Part shown: piece after piece, positions 9,891 to 22,778 of the stretch
How positions within the stretch are numbered: position 1 is the stretch's first letter
Layout of the letters: the number at the start of each line of letters is the position of its first letter
DNA from: Chrysopilus asiliformis
Lineage: Eukaryota; Arthropoda; Insecta; Diptera; Rhagionidae
Direction: 5' to 3'
Assembly: GCA_964034945.1 (NCBI GenBank)
Contig: OZ035962.1
Span: 87,832,650-87,896,649 of the forward strand
Length of the DNA stretch: 64,000 bases
Notes under the pieces: model-generated
The model's database searches: none
What the model saw: only the letters and a program-made list of their open reading frames with translations
Told to the model about the DNA's origin: nothing
Program-made: the position numbers and the translations under genes

Positions 9891-12402
9891 AGATTTGTTA
9901 CTATCTCTTTTTTCCACGTTGATACAACTTTATAAAACATTCCCTGACAATTTCGTTTATCATTAATTTTTTTACGCTAAGAAAAACTCGCTCAACGGTA
10001 AAAATATTCAATTTTCAAATAATTTTATTTAAGTGTAACGAATTTACGCAAAGATGATAAAACCATTCACTGTAAAATCAAATATGTTTATTCATGAGAA
10101 ACAAAAAAAAAAACAATTAATTTAACACGTGTACGTGAAAAATATCTCCTTGAAGAAAATTTCACTCGCATAACTTGCACCATTCGCACCTCAAAACACA
10201 ACAAATAATGCCCACAGTGCAACTATGCATAATTTACTCTCGATTCAAACGATTTTCGAACGTTTTCCAATGAACAAAACAGATTCCAGAGTTTGTTTAT
10301 CTCTTTTAAAACAGCTCGCACTGCATGGAAATCAGATAATCGCATCTAATGTTAGACAGGTAACACACCACTGTCATTAATCGAGCTCAGGTGCTAAGAA
10401 AAAGTACTAGACGAGCTACGAAACAACAAAGATTTGACCCTAAAAACTCACAGCACGAAATGAAATGTAGTTAAGATTTGTTTTTACACAAGAAACACAA
10501 CTGAAGATCACGCATTCACGCACGATCGATGGCACGTTTCACAACTGAAAACTCACGGGATTTTTGTGAAAATTTTGAAGAAGTGAGAAAAACAACGGAT
10601 CTCTGCGGGGATCCATCGGAATTCGTGATGGTTTAAAAAGCCACAGGATCAGCTGCGATCGCTTGGAGATCACTTCCAAAAAGGTCAAACGCTGGACACA
10701 AACTGAGTCAAATTTTCAAAACAAAAACAACAGAAAACTCGTAAGAAACTCGTGAAAATCATTAAATTTTAATTCGTGGGAATTTCCGATTGTAACTTTG
10801 CATTGTTTTTAAATTACACTGTGAAAATGTAAACCAACCGCCAGGGAATTAATTCCAGAACACACGTTAATTAGTGAATCCGGGTAGATTTTCTCGTAAT
10901 AAACAGTGATTTTAAGTGATTAAGACGCGGGCTTGACGATTTTTTTTCACTGGCAGCGATAGAGAGCTAAGAAGACACACCCGCGTCTTACGCCAACGAT
11001 CGATCAAAACTGAGGATCGTGAATGAGTTCCACTTGATGGACACCATTCACTCAATGTCCGATCAAATTCGTCCGCCAGCACCACCCGTCAATATTTCAT
11101 TCAACTTCCAGCAGCAGCATTTGATCAAGTTTTTAATTCCAAGTCGAAGTCGAAGTCGAAATCGAATTCGATTTTCAACTCCAATTCGAATTCGAATGGA
11201 AGCCCAGTTAAAGTTTTTCTCGCTAATGTCGACATTTTCCCTAGCGATCAAATTAAGACGATCACTGATGCGTGACAAGACATTTTGATAGGAAATGTTA
11301 AAAAATGCTTGATCGTTGGAGGAAATCGTAAGAAAACAATCCAAGCCTCTCTTCTAACATTACTTGAGAAGACCTCAGACAACAAGCCAACAACCATTCA
11401 ACTGTGCCAAGTGTGTTTCCATTTGCCTGGGGATCACAACCGATCGATAGACTTGATCTTATGAAGTCTTACGGACTCTAAAATGCATGTCGTTTAAAGA
11501 CGTGACGTCCATGCCTAATCAAATTTCCTTCCTGTAAGTTGCAGTGCTTCAAAGCTGTGGACGACGTGCGGATTACTGTATGGAGATTTTTTCCAAAAAT
11601 AGCATAAAATTCACTTCATTGACGATTTAATAAACCTACGGACGGATATTGATGCGGGTCCCATTCGGTTTTATGTTGATTTCGTTTCGTTGGTAATTCT
11701 GTCTCTATTTTTGTTGACTGGTAAATTATTTAACATGCCAACTGTTGATGGTTTAGCTGTCAATGGGATTAGCGGCGAATTATGACGGGATGTCAAGAAA
11801 CGAAACAATAATCGCATAAAAATTCTTAATTCGATTTCGTTTGATTTTTTTTTTGCGACCTGCTGTGAGTCTTAGATTGTGGTTTGAAATCGTCAAGGCC
11901 GAGTTTTATTGTGGATTGAAATTTAGACATAATTTCCCATTTTCTATTGCCACTTAAATGTTGAGTGCCAATTCAGATCAAGCACAAAGTAAGCCATTTT
12001 TAAGACGCTTCGTAACTCAATTAGGAGAAGAGTTTGAGGTCTGAGAAATGACTCGGATGAAAGATAGAAAAAGGTTTTTTTTTTAATTTCTTAAGCATGC
12101 GCGCATTTTTAAAAACAGCCGCAAACATCTAGCTCAGGGCCATAAACAATACGGCATTCTGACCACAATATTAACTACGAATGTCGAGCAAAAGGGGAGG
12201 ATTACTCGAATACGATTTTGATGTATGCAGAAATTATGTAAAAGGTGGATTTCCTACAACGAGATAGTTATGCTCCTGGAAAGTTCCGCATAAATTCAGG
12301 TTGTAGAAATCCACGTAGTAGAAATTAGCGTTATATAAAGCCATGTTGTAGAAATCAGCTGTTGTCACAGGCGGTGGTCTGTTTCGCCTGTGCGTGACTC
12401 AT
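9891..12402. other. Mostly single-copy sequence; no gene proven
   Basis: This is the longest stretch without recognisable repeats. A short inverted repeat TAAGACGCGGG at about 10923 pairs with CCCGCGTCTTA at about 10981. Around 11140-11200 lies a TCGAAG/TCGAAT-rich purine-pyrimidine run. The plus frame 11019-11288 starts MDTIHSMSDQIRPPAPPV (from its second Met) and could be read as an exon, but the downstream half is low-complexity arginine/serine and no splice site decides it. It may be regulatory or intronic DNA. Confidence 0.35.
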
Positions 12403-12737
12403 TCATCCTCCGCGCACCAGCTCTCGAAGAGCCTGGGCCTCTTCAATAGAGGTTTCATAACAATCTCTTCCCTGCTTCGCACCTACAGTTTTACATGGAT
12501 TGCGACTTATGGATAATTACAACATTTGTAAGGTTTCACGTTGGAACCCATCAATAGCAGAGGCCGTTATAGCAATCTAAACCGATGATGTCGTTTACAC
12601 CAAGCGGAAACTATCACTACTCATTTCGTAAAGCAAGTTGAGTGAACTTGAATGACGGCGTGCCACAGTCGGGAATTGAACCACCGACCTCCGGAATTCC
12701 CTCCAAGTACTTTACCACTTGCATTACGCTGGACCTC
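12403..12737 (-). repeat. tRNA-derived SINE, copy 1
   Basis: On the minus strand the head has a box A-like AGTGGTAAAGTAC and a box B GGTTCAATTCCCG about 50 bases later (plus-strand box B at about 12672-12684). The body and a 3' hairpin GGCTCTTCGAGAGC (about 12420-12433) are shared with a second copy at 36637-36990. Conservation across both copies from the tRNA-like head to the 3' hairpin supports a SINE. Confidence 0.75.
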
Positions 12738-12938
12738 TGCATAACTATAGGGCAAAAAACCCGGCGGGCCTCAAAATTTTGAAAAAGATATTTAAATCTT
12801 CAGTGTCTTGTAAAACAGATACCCAAATATTCAAACCTAATCCTAGGCCTATGTTAGGCGACAGAAGTGAGGGAAGCGGTGGCCCCTCATTTCTCTCGCC
12901 TATACTTAAGATAAGTCGCCGCTTAAAGTTGCCGTGTG

Positions 12939-13406
12939 TAATGCGGCAGTCACACGACGCTGTTTTGCCAGCGCTGCTAGATATTGGGTTAGTAGCGCTG
13001 GCAAATAGCAACAGCAGGCAGCCTACTGAGAGGGTTCACACGATTTATAACTTAGTAGCGCTGGCAAACAGCAAAACCGTCGTTTGACATTTGAATTTGG
13101 GCGATTTTTTAAATAACAAACGTAACACACAAATTTAAATGAATAAACGTAAAATAACAACTTAAAATAAACAAACTTTTCCACTTATCAGACTTTTGAC
13201 AGCTCAGTAACCATGCATCAGGGTCACGTGATCCCTAGTAGCGCTGGCAAAGTAGAACGGTCTCTACTTCAATAGCGCTGCTAAAATCATCGCGCTGCTG
13301 CTGTTAGTAGCAGCCTACTAGGGTTCACACGGTGCTGCTGAAACGGCTGCTAACAGCCAAACAGCTAGCAGCGCTGGCAAAACAGCGTCGTGTGACTGCC
13401 GCATAA
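12939..13406. mobile_element. PIF/Harbinger-like MITE, 462 bp, TAA duplication
   Basis: The element runs 12942-13403 between TAA at 12939-12941 and 13404-13406. The ends are perfect or near-perfect inverted repeats of about 40 bases, beginning TGCGGCAGTCACACGACGCT. The interior holds several direct and inverted copies of TAGTAGCGCTGGCAAA. A 3-bp TAA duplication fits PIF/Harbinger. There is no transposase. The long open frame 12719-13087 crosses the left boundary and is incidental. Confidence 0.88.
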
Positions 13407-16060
13407 CCTAGGCCCTAGAATTGCATTTTAAAATTGGTTTTATTTTAGGTCTCGATTAGACATAAATTTTACCCTTTATCGTACCCTGCCATTAAAATAA
13501 CTCTGGCTGCAAGAAAATTCTTGTCCAAGATACCAAAAATGTCCTGAAAATTGCTGTCTGCACGGGACACGTTTTTTGCAAGACATTTACGTCAAATTGT
13601 AACGAGTCCTAAAATGAACCGTTCTCGAGAAAATCGTGAAAAAACCGTTTAGTGTAAGGCAATTTTTTTAATAGTTTGGAATGCTAGCACCAAAGACCAA
13701 GTCTTAGATTATTATGGTGAATTCGAATCACAGATTTAGAGCATGTTCTACTCTGGAGTCGAAAGGTGCCTACTTTATTCAATACAATTTCGTTGGGGAA
13801 ATATGTACCAATTTTCCATTCGATTCAAAATCTGGATGGAGCGATTTCGAATTTCCCTTTACCCCTCGCCTGCTACCCCCTGAACGATTAAAGTAATTTT
13901 GATCCGGTTTTCATTTTTAGACAACTCGCTCACATAAGAATATTTATGCCCACTAAAATAAATTCCCCATGCCCCATTTGCTGTTATCTCCAGAACTTCG
14001 AACGGAATGGTACGAAATTGTCAAGGGGGAAGACTCTAAAAGAGAAATATTTTTATCAAATATTTATTATCGGTAAAAACTCGATATTAATCTAAAAGTA
14101 CTTTCCAAAAATGTTTTCTTGAAATACTTGTACTTTACCTCGATTTTTTCTCATGGTTATCTTTTCACACCTTTTACAGAAAAGAAATATTTCTATTTCC
14201 CAGAAATTTTCCCTTTTCGTCGGTAGAATAATCGAATTAATCATAAAAACAATGCGAATTTCAATTTCTATCGAAAAATTTCGCTTTCAACAAGAGTTAT
14301 CTAATCTAACAACTGATTTATAGCAACAAAGAAAAATTCCCCAATAGCACTTCGTTTTAAATCAAAGAAAATTGCAATCCGACTATAACTAATTAGAAAC
14401 CGCCTTACTTTCAATTGGAGTTTACAGTTTTATGCCTCTCGGGAGAAAAATCCAATCGGGCACACACAACAAGCACTCGATTCGATGTAAATTTTCTGCA
14501 ATTTTGCAATTTATTTTCTTTTTTTCGCAACGGTTATGCTGAGGACGTTTAAATTAAATAACATTTCATTTCGTTTTGCTAAGGCACATCAAAATTCATT
14601 AGCGGCAGTAAATTTAGCGGCCACTCTAAATTACACTATGGGTCTCACAACTGCACCCACTGGCACTCCAATTGCATGCAATTTTGCTTAACTGGGTAGA
14701 CATTTATTCAGTTGTTTGTAGGGTTTTTGAAATAGTCAGAAAATTTTATAAAATTCAAGTCAAAAATGCTAGAAAAAATCTAGAAAGAAAAATTAAAATG
14801 AAAAAATTCTATAAACGTTCAGTGGGGAAAAAGCTTTTCTTATGCAAAACGTTTTTAAAAAATTAGAAGAAACCTAAAATGATTAAACAATCTTATGTGT
14901 GATCGGTGTGTGACTCAGATAATCAAAAAAAAACTGTGCCTTACGTCATCGACATATGGAGCTTTTTCCTGTGCCAGAGTCGACAAACGCGCAGAAAAAA
15001 CTTTTTATCATCGCTTATTGATTTGACTTAGAATGTTTGATGAAAAATGCAATCAACAACAAATTATTTCTGTACAATTTAATGAAAATTCGCGAATTTC
15101 CATTGAAAAAAAAACATTTTGTAAATGGGATTTTATATATTTTCGACATTCGCAGTGACAATTCGTGTCGGCAGGCCACCTTATCAAACCAACATTTTCT
15201 AATTCCAACACTTGAACCCTTTGCTAATTAGTGTCACTGAGCTAACACTTGGCACTTTATAGATAACTAACGTTGCTTTCATACGACATTGTTTGAGTGT
15301 AATTTGCCCATTATTGGACGTTTCGATGGGCTTTTAATTAAAGTTCGGTTGGAGGGCTTGATAAAACGACAACAAAAATTAATTAACAATTGTACAATGA
15401 ATGACGTCGTTTATCCGTAGAGAATTCAAATTGATTTTTCCAGACAGTTTTTTTTAAATATTATTATTTTTCAATTATATTTTGTAGCCTTGGCATAGAT
15501 TTGTTTTTGAAATTTTTAATAAATTTGGTTGGAGTGGATTGAGAAGTAGTTTTTATGGCATTTTGGAGATAAAATATTATGCCATTGAAATTGTGTAATG
15601 TGGAATTATAAAATGCCACACTCTCGTCGTATGCAGGCGAATCAAAAACAAGGTTGCCATTGAATTGCGTTTTTTTTTCATTTTTCAGGTTAAAATTTTC
15701 GTCCCATTTTATATAGGGAGAAGTCCCCTAGGACGGCTCATAAAGCCGCGCTCTTGCTAAATCTCAGGGAGTTGAAACTAGGGCTGTCGCTGTGGAAATG
15801 ATTCCGAAAAATTTCAAGGACCAATTCAGTGAAAAACTTATACCGAAGTACCCGGTTCTGAGAATCGGTTCCGACTCGAAGACAAAAAAACAAAAACAAA
15901 AAATTCTCGCTATCTTGATTTGATTGCTTAAATGCTTCGACGCAATGTTTTGATGGTCGCTTTTATTTGACATCAAGTTTGACAAATAATTTTGATCGCT
16001 TAACTGGGACCTTAGACCAAAGCTTTAGAGCAGAGATGTCCAATTTATGTGTGTTGATCT
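13407..16060. other. No gene or repeat recognised
   Basis: AT-rich sequence with short T and A runs. A faint match to the TCTCGAGAAAATCG motif of family A occurs near 13625. Small open frames (13714-13896, 14672-14866, 15037-15231, 15764-15985) resemble nothing known to me. Confidence 0.35.
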
Positions 16061-16061
16061 A

Positions 16062-16590
16062 GCATGCATACCCGTCGTTGCCGAGTAAAAGTTTTTTTTT
16101 GTATGTTTTAAAATACCAAAAAACCGGAAAGAACTTAAAAACTTTTGAGAAAAATCCTTTCGTTGCAGGACTTTTCGGTTAGAATTAGTCTAACATGAGA
16201 TTAGTGATCAGCGACCCCGAAACCCCTTTAGTACAAATTTTTTCTCAGGTAAACGTTGAAAAGAATATTTGCGTTATACTTACATGACCTTTCGTTAGGA
16301 TTTTTGTAATTCAAACGCGGGATTCGTGATTTACGACCCCAAAACGACCCCAAGAGTGACACGTTATATCCTCCTAATGAGCAGGATTCATGGTGAAAAT
16401 CAAGGTTTTAAAATATCCAAACCCTCTTTACTCCCCTTAGCGGTGAAATTTCGAAAAACCCCGCCTGAATGAGCGACTCCGTGTTAGTTGGGACACACTG
16501 TGAAAATTTAAAGTTTCTAGTTTCACGGGTTTGGGCTAGGCGTTGATAGGTCAGCCAATCAGTCAGTCAGTTATACTTCGTATGAAAAAG
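16062..16590 (+). repeat. Family F dispersed repeat, copy 1
   Basis: The block CCAAAAAACCGGAAAGAAC, TTTCGTTGCAGGACTTTTCG, GTGATCAGCGACCCCGAAAC and TTTGCGTTATACTTACATGA recurs in diverged form at 37000-37205 and 46110-46400. This copy ends in CAGTCAGTCAGT after GGTCAGCCAATCAG, a short GTCA tract where other families have (GTCY)n. Class uncertain, probably HINE-like. Confidence 0.6.
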
Positions 16591-16872
16591 TAGAAACAAC
16601 TTTTAAAAAAGCGTTCAATCTGACAGAAGTTGCTGTAATTCACCTGCCTTCTGCGATAGTGTAGAGCCGGCATTAGGAAAAAAAGACTTTGAGGAGAAAA
16701 ATAAAAATATTGGTAACATTACCCATCCCAAACGTAATTCATGTCAACCGCAATCATCACAATTGACATAAATGATGTTCGGGGCATAGCTTTGTGGGTA
16801 AGGCATTGGCTTGATAAGATGAAAAATTGGGCTCAATCAGAATCCATGCTACAGTCACTCCTTTCAACTCAC

Positions 16873-17147
16873 TTAATACGTTCACACCAGCGCGTACCAC
16901 CGGCGGCCCGCATTAGATTGTGCTATTAGACGGCACGTAACACCAAATATTTAGATCTTTAACATTTTGACTGCCGAAAAAGAAGACCTGAGATTCACGC
17001 TCTCGTTTCGACACAATTTTAATTTTAATTTTTTGTCAATGCTGCATAATACCCTGGATTAGCTCCCGTCCGATAGAGCGAAAAGATTTAAGCGCCGCTG
17101 CCAATGGGCGAGGAGCATGAATTACAGCGCCGGCGTGAACGTGTTAA
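16873..17147. mobile_element. TTAA-flanked (piggyBac-like) MITE
   Basis: The interior runs 16877-17143 with TTAA at 16873-16876 and 17144-17147. Ends are TACGTTCACACCAGCGC and, inverted, CACGTTCACGCCGGCGC (14 of 17 identical). TTAA duplication supports the piggyBac group. There is no coding capacity and no second copy in the window. Confidence 0.7.
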
Positions 17148-18780
17148 AGGATATTAGAGCCCACTGAAAGCTACTGCTTGATACCTACTATAACATAATC
17201 TGTCAACCCGCGACATCCACGCTCACGAATTGTGTGACGTATTTTATAGACAGTCTCTAAAAAGATCTCATTATTTGATTTTTCGGTCTATTCAATCTCA
17301 CAGAATCGTAGAAAAATCTGTATAAAACTCCCATCTTAAAATATCAAAGAAACAAAAATAAATCTCAGACTAACATAGGAAAAAAATTCTTATATTTCTC
17401 TGATATTTCTAATAATATTAATGCAGGCGTTGTTTATCTATTTACGAAATGCTATGAAAACATGTATATTGAATTTATTCCCATGGCGGCCGTCGCTTTT
17501 TTTTCTGCTTCTTCTTCCCCGAAATGCAGAAATGTAAACAAATTCGTAAATTAATTGACCGAAACGACATCGAAACTCACCCATCACGCCGCCATCGCAC
17601 CAGAGGAACAAATCGTTCGTCACCTTAAATTTTAACGAGGTGCGAGGTTCGAATTTTCGAAAATCGCCAGTGATGCCAGAACTACAGAAAATCGATGGAA
17701 TTATGTCGGAAATGTAATAACAACACCCACCAACCCACAACGCATTTGAACTTTAAGCAAGTGATATTTCGTCGACCATAAAATTATTCTACATTTGAAA
17801 TAATAATAATTTTCAGGAAAATCGCTTTGATTACAAGCCATTATCAAAATTCAAGTGGGCGACAAAGTACCCGAAAGTGCTGTCAGATAGGCGCTGAGTA
17901 AGTACTCCAAGTCTACACCAGAGGAACATCTTTTGACCACCCAGCATCAGATAGTGTTGATCTACGAGTAAACTAGACTTTGCTTAGAATCTGAATAATA
18001 ATTTCTGAGTCACTGGAACATTTCTGGAGGTGAAATTAGAACACAACGAATCCACAATGGATGCATTTTCGAAGAGCAGGAAGGGATGGTTTATTTTTCA
18101 AGTTCATTTCGGCTCTTATAGCATTCCGAACTCAAGTATCTTTTATGTATCTCAAAAAAAAACTCTGGGAGTTCCACTCGAGTGCCTTGCACTAGATTTA
18201 GATAAACAAAAGTTCTTAAAACCTCTTGAATTTTGCTGCGTTGTAAAAGGAGAGCAAATGGTTGGACAAAGTTTGATGTTTACGCTTGGCGACGACCAAG
18301 ACGGCACCGGTGACAGCACAAAGGACTTGTCACGACCATAATTTCTAGAAGGCTTTCTGAATTCTGGCGAATGGTGTGTTTATTGCCGCCAGGCGACATG
18401 AATTTAGTTTGGAAATTTTCTATTTTATTCTATTTATTGGAAATTGAAATGGTGTGCCTTTGTGACTGATCCAGAATTTCGTGGCGGCCGCCGACTGTCC
18501 GGGCGAGTGCTGGAGCTTTTAATTAACATTTTAGATGAGTCAATGTTAAGTTTGATGATGATGATGATGATGAGTGGAATGGGATGAAATCACCAGCAAT
18601 AGGTCTTTGTTGCTAAAAATTAGCGGATTTGGAGTTTAGCAGTAGCAGATTGTCGAAGATAAGGTCGAAATATGACCCCGTAATTTGTTTTATGGCCATT
18701 ATTTTTGCTTTGAAGTTTTAGATTCGCAAAAAAATGTTTGTTTCATAAAAACTTTCCATCACGAATATTTATTCAGTCAG
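17148..18780. other. No gene recognised; short GAT repeat
   Basis: A (GAT)6 run lies at 18554-18572. A fragment GTGTGACGTATTTTATAGAC near 17234 matches the end of the 168-bp element at 56349. The 103-residue frame 18030-18341 has a plausible start but no recognisable domain. It lies in apparently single-copy DNA and could at best be an unrecognised exon. Confidence 0.35.
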
Positions 18781-18794
18781 CGGTTGTTGAAAAA

Positions 18795-19330
18795 TATATA
18801 AATAGTGGGCTGTGTATTTTTACTTTCCTCTTCTATGGCGGGAAAGTATTGTATTCATGACGGAGACCGAATCGAGAACGGGGGCAGATATAAACTTTCT
18901 GATCGGTATGAAATCCATTTCAGACCAAATTATGAGGATGTCCTTGCAACTGTCTGTCAGTATGTCTGTCGGCCTGTCTGTCAGTCTGTCTGTCGGTCTG
19001 TCTGTTGGTCTGTCTGTCGGTCTGTCTGTCGGTGTGTCTGTCGGTCTGTCTGTCGGTCTGTCTGTCGGTCTGTCTGTTGGTCTGTCTGTCGGTCTGTCTG
19101 TCGGTCTGTCTGTCGGTATGTTGGTCTCTCGCTCTGTCTGTCAATCTGTCTGTCGGTATGTTGGTCTCTCACTCTGTCTGTCAATCTGTCTGTCTGTCGG
19201 TCTTTTCGTTTGTCGGTCTGGCCATTGTACTTAAATAACTCGAGAACGCGTTGACCTAGCGATTTGAAATTTTTCGTAAATAAGTTTTACAAAAAATCGT
19301 GGTTTTCTGTCAACTTTTAGACGAGTAACG
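18795..19330 (+). repeat. Family C/E (GTCY)n-type repeat with about 250-bp microsatellite
   Basis: The left edge (TTTTTACTTTCCTCTTCTATGG, in two parts, then AAAGTATTGTATTCATGA) matches the inverted right edge of the repeats at 21302-22105 and 54590-55560. The tract at 18950-19205 is built of GTCT and GTCG words in 8- to 12-base higher-order units. Downstream is TAACTCGAGAACG, the equivalent of the CTCGAAAACGG block of family A. All open frames across the tract (VGLSVGLS, CRSVCRSV, TDRQTDRQ) are microsatellite translations. Confidence 0.7.
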
Positions 19331-19370
19331 GTAGTTGTAACGGGTATATTTGTTGGTTTGTTAAAAATCC

Positions 19371-20838
19371 TTTTAAAGTTGAAAACCAGGGATGGGAAAC
19401 GTTGTAGTAACGTAACGAAAAAACGATTTTCGGGTTTCTTTTCCTCAAAATTTACTTGATAACGTTCGAGAAATTTAATTCCGTTACAATAACGAAAAAC
19501 GTAACGAAAACCGAAAAAAGGGATTTCGTTTTTTCGTTATTTATTTATTTTTGCTTGATTATATTTTTTATTATTATTTTTTTTTGTGAAAAGTGGTTAA
19601 GAACAGCTTTTTACCAAAAATTATAATTTAAGTATGTTTCTAAAATCTGTCCCATCCGATTGTAATGAAATTAAAAGTTTTTAATACGTCAAAACATAAT
19701 CAACTATTTTTGACGGTCAAACGAATTAATCTGATATTCTCTGCAGACGAATGTCTAATTGAATAAAAAGTTAATTACAAAAAAATTAGAGGTTCAAGTT
19801 GATTTATTAATGATTTTCTAATTATTTAGTAACAACCACCGGAACTTTATAAACAAAAAAAAAACTCTAATAAATTAAGTGACAAACTTTTTTTTGTGAT
19901 TTTTTGTTGATCAAAACAAAATATGATTCTCACGAAAATTATTTGCTCGTCAAAAACGAAAAAAACACTCAAGTCAGAAATTAACGTTAAATTAAAGTTC
20001 ATTGGACATAAAAAATACAGCTGACCAATCAACAATGGCTGCCATTAAATCGTAATTTGAAATTGATTAAAACTTTTGCTAACGAAATGAAAATCAATTC
20101 GACACGAAGGAAAATCCAAGCAATGCCATTAATGTCCGATAAGTAGTAGAAAGAAAAATTGACCCAGAAATAATTGAAATAGGAAAACCATCGAATGTTT
20201 CATTGAAGTGTTTGAAAAAAAATCGTCGAAATTATTCGACAGTTTGCAAGTTTTTTCGATTAAGAAGTATGTCTGTTGAGTTCTAGAAAAACAAGTGATA
20301 TTTATTTAAAAAAAATATACACACACAGTCGTGTACGTAATGACGAATATGTTTACTACCACATATGAAAATGTGTATCGAATTTCTGTAAATTCCCGTT
20401 ACATGTCAGTCATTTGTTTTTTTCTTCTAGCAAGCAGCCCAGCATAAATACACACATGTCTATATTTATATATAAAACGTGGTCAACTGTACTGAAGTTG
20501 GCAATTTCTTATAATTCTACACTCATTCGTTATGTATAAGATATGCTTTTCGCCAACATAAATATTTTGATATGATCCCGAAACAAAAACAAAAACATCA
20601 ACAAAAACAAGAGAAAAGAAATAAACAAACCATCAATAAATAAAACGACATAACTTGTAATTTTTCACAGTCCCGTAGAATTTTTCTTTAAATTGCTTTT
20701 TCTTCGTGTTTTTGATCTTTCAATTTCGTGTGTAATTTGCTAAGGAAAATATTTTTTAACACTTTTTATAGTTTCGAAAGTATACACAAAGTTGAGAGCA
20801 AAAATATTTTTCTATTTTTTTGTTACAAGTTGACATTG
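19371..20838. other. AT-rich; possible lone hAT-like left end
   Basis: CAGGGATGGGAAACG at about 19388 looks like a hAT terminus, followed by repeated GTAACGAAAA words, but no inverted partner was found. The rest is AT-rich without coding signals. Confidence 0.3.
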
Positions 20839-20840
20839 GG

Positions 20841-21042
20841 CTAGTCGCTGGTCGATAGTTGACCGGAGTTGGCAATTAGCGCAAAATTTGGGAGTTACCA
20901 GCTATTTTGTGGCTAGTTCAAAAGGCAACTTACATTATCTAGCTGCCAGCTAATGTCGAGTAGCAACTAACCTAATGTCAACTGGGCATTATGCCTAGTT
21001 GACATTAAAAAGCTTGCCAGCTGGTTACTGACCAGCAACTAG
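20841..21042. repeat. Possible MITE with 13-base inverted ends
   Basis: CTAGTCGCTGGTC at 20841 pairs with GACCAGCAACTAG at 21030-21042 (one mismatch). The interior repeats CTAGTT, CAACTAG and TTGACATT words. No target duplication was found. Confidence 0.35.
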
Positions 21043-21301
21043 TATTGCATTACCCGCACAAAATTTATATTGACAAAAAACTAAAACGCACTTTTTATAG
21101 TCTGAAAAGTTAAAAAAGAAACGAAAATTCCAAAATTGATTAGTGACCTCAAACCCCCCCCCCCCCTCGCTTTCAAAAACCAAAAAAAAATATCAGTTGT
21201 GGTCAACACAAAACTTTCTTCTACAAAATCTACGACCCTGCGCAATTTACGCTAGAGCCCTGTCGCTTTGTCAACCTAAGACGACCTCCCAATAAATTCT
21301 T

Positions 21302-22105
21302 GGTGTATTCAAAAATATCCAAAATGTACAAAATTTGTGATAACTTGAGAACGGTAAAAGATATCAATTTACGGTAAATGGCAAAAATGTAGAAAATGTT
21401 AACGTCTTTAATTATTCTTTTAATTGATTTGTCGATAAACCGTTAGTTTGGAAGTAATTTGCAAAAATATGATTTTTTACATATTAATGAAAATATCTCA
21501 ATAACGGTAAAATATAACGGATAACGGTAAGAAACAAAAATGTGCAGAATGCCATTCTCATTAATTCACTTCATACATTCAGTCAGCAAAAACCCGTTAG
21601 TTTTCGAGATAATCGCAAAAAACTGTTTTTTTTTTGGAAATAACGGTTTATCTCGATAACAGGTTGAGATATCGAGTTATAGCTAAAGACAAAAGTGTGG
21701 GAAATTTTATTTTCTCCAAGTTTTGTCATACTTAAGGCCACTCAAAAACCCGTAGTTTGGGAGTAAATCGAGAAAAACGAAATTGCGATTTTTGAAAAAC
21801 CGCCATTTTGGATACTTCCGGTTAACGGATTTCCACCAAAAGTTGATAGGATCGTCCCATTTCAGGACCCAACATGCCTATAAAATTTCATGGCGCTAGC
21901 TCTATTAGTTTTTGAGAAATCTTGTACACAGACTGACAGACTGACAGACTGACAGACAGACTGACAGACAGAAAGACATTTTTTAAATATGACTCCAATC
22001 GACTCAGGAGTGATCGGGAAATGTTTTTTAGGCAAAATTAAGAGGTCGAAATTTTTCATGAATACAATACTTTATTATACTCCGTAGAAGAAAGTAAAAA
22101 ATTAT
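21302..22105 (-). repeat. Family E (GTCY)n-type repeat, copy 1
   Basis: Successive modules each contain CTCRATAACGGTAA-like and CCCGTTAGTTT-like words. A GACTGACAGACA tract (minus-strand GTCY) at about 21930-21975 and a terminal block CAATCGACTCAGGAGTG...GAATACAATACTTTATTATA follow. The second copy is 54590-55560. This copy holds the uninterrupted TTAA (21832-21835) that is occupied by a TTAA element in copy 2. Confidence 0.7.
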
Positions 22106-22778
22106 TCCACTTTTATCGTGTTTGCTTTCTATTAAAATTACTTTATAGATGTGCAAAATACGGTTCAAAGGGTCAATTTCTGCTGGTACTTCTGGTTCTA
22201 ACAAAGTGGCGTCGCAAAAGTTTCAACCAGATGAAACTTTTTCTGCTAGCGGCTACTTTTCGATTTTAGTGTTCATACGTAGCTGCTTTTTAGGTTGCCC
22301 GGCATTTGAAAATACTGCGGCTGTTTTAAAAGCTGCGCAGTTTTCTGGGTTGCAGAGCCCTTCAGACATTGCGCAGTTTTTCGCCACGCTGAGCAGTAAT
22401 AGTAACCAAGTCTGATACTAGCATTATGCAATAAAAGATTTTCCATACAAATTTTGACAGTTCATTTACGAGGTGATAGACTTACGCAGTTTACGAGAGA
22501 TTCCTGCGATTTCACCCTATTAAGATTTTAAAAGCGAAGGATTTTTTAAATCTCAAAACTGCAAGGGCCTTGCACAACCTTAAAAAGGTCGCTGACATTG
22601 ACTAATTTTACCTGAAAAAATTAAAACCTGTAAACAGATTTAATTATAGATAGAAACAAAAATATTCCAGATAACCAATAGCCTTAAAAATTTCATAGTA
22701 TTTCCAATAAAATTTCCTGTGGTCAAAAAGAAAAATACTGATTTCGATTTTTTCGCAAAAGATTTCTTTTTTTTACTA
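22106..22778. other. No gene recognised
   Basis: The 88-residue plus frame 22149-22415 lies in less AT-rich DNA with several GCGCAGTTTT words on both strands. No family was recognised and no repeat copy was found. Confidence 0.3.

Noticed and set aside
11019..11288. MSDQIRPPAPPV as a possible proline-rich N-terminus (PAK-like PPAPP)
   Set aside because: The resemblance is five residues long, the rest of the frame is low-complexity, and no splice donor or second exon supports it.
16780..16850. Second tRNA-like head (TAGCTTTGTGGGTAAGG ... GGGCTCAATCAGAATCC)
   Set aside because: The box B-like part has an insertion and no second copy was found, so it was too weak to list.
16959..16962. Left TTAA at 16959 (TTAACATTTTGACTGCCG) as the element boundary
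   Set aside because: Inverted match to the right end is much better from TTAA at 16873 (14 of 17 bases), so the inner TTAA is treated as coincidence.
18920..19184. CRISPR-like regular repeats
   Set aside because: Repeats are a simple 4- to 12-base microsatellite with no unique spacers; the genome is eukaryotic.
18805..19254. Long open frames with VGLSVGLS, CRSVCRSV or TDRQTDRQ peptides
   Set aside because: They are translations of a GTCT/GTCG microsatellite; a tract with a 4-base unit stays open in several frames at once.
19388..19402. hAT element starting CAGGGATGGGAAACG
   Set aside because: No inverted right end or 8-bp duplication was found, so only a possible lone end is noted.
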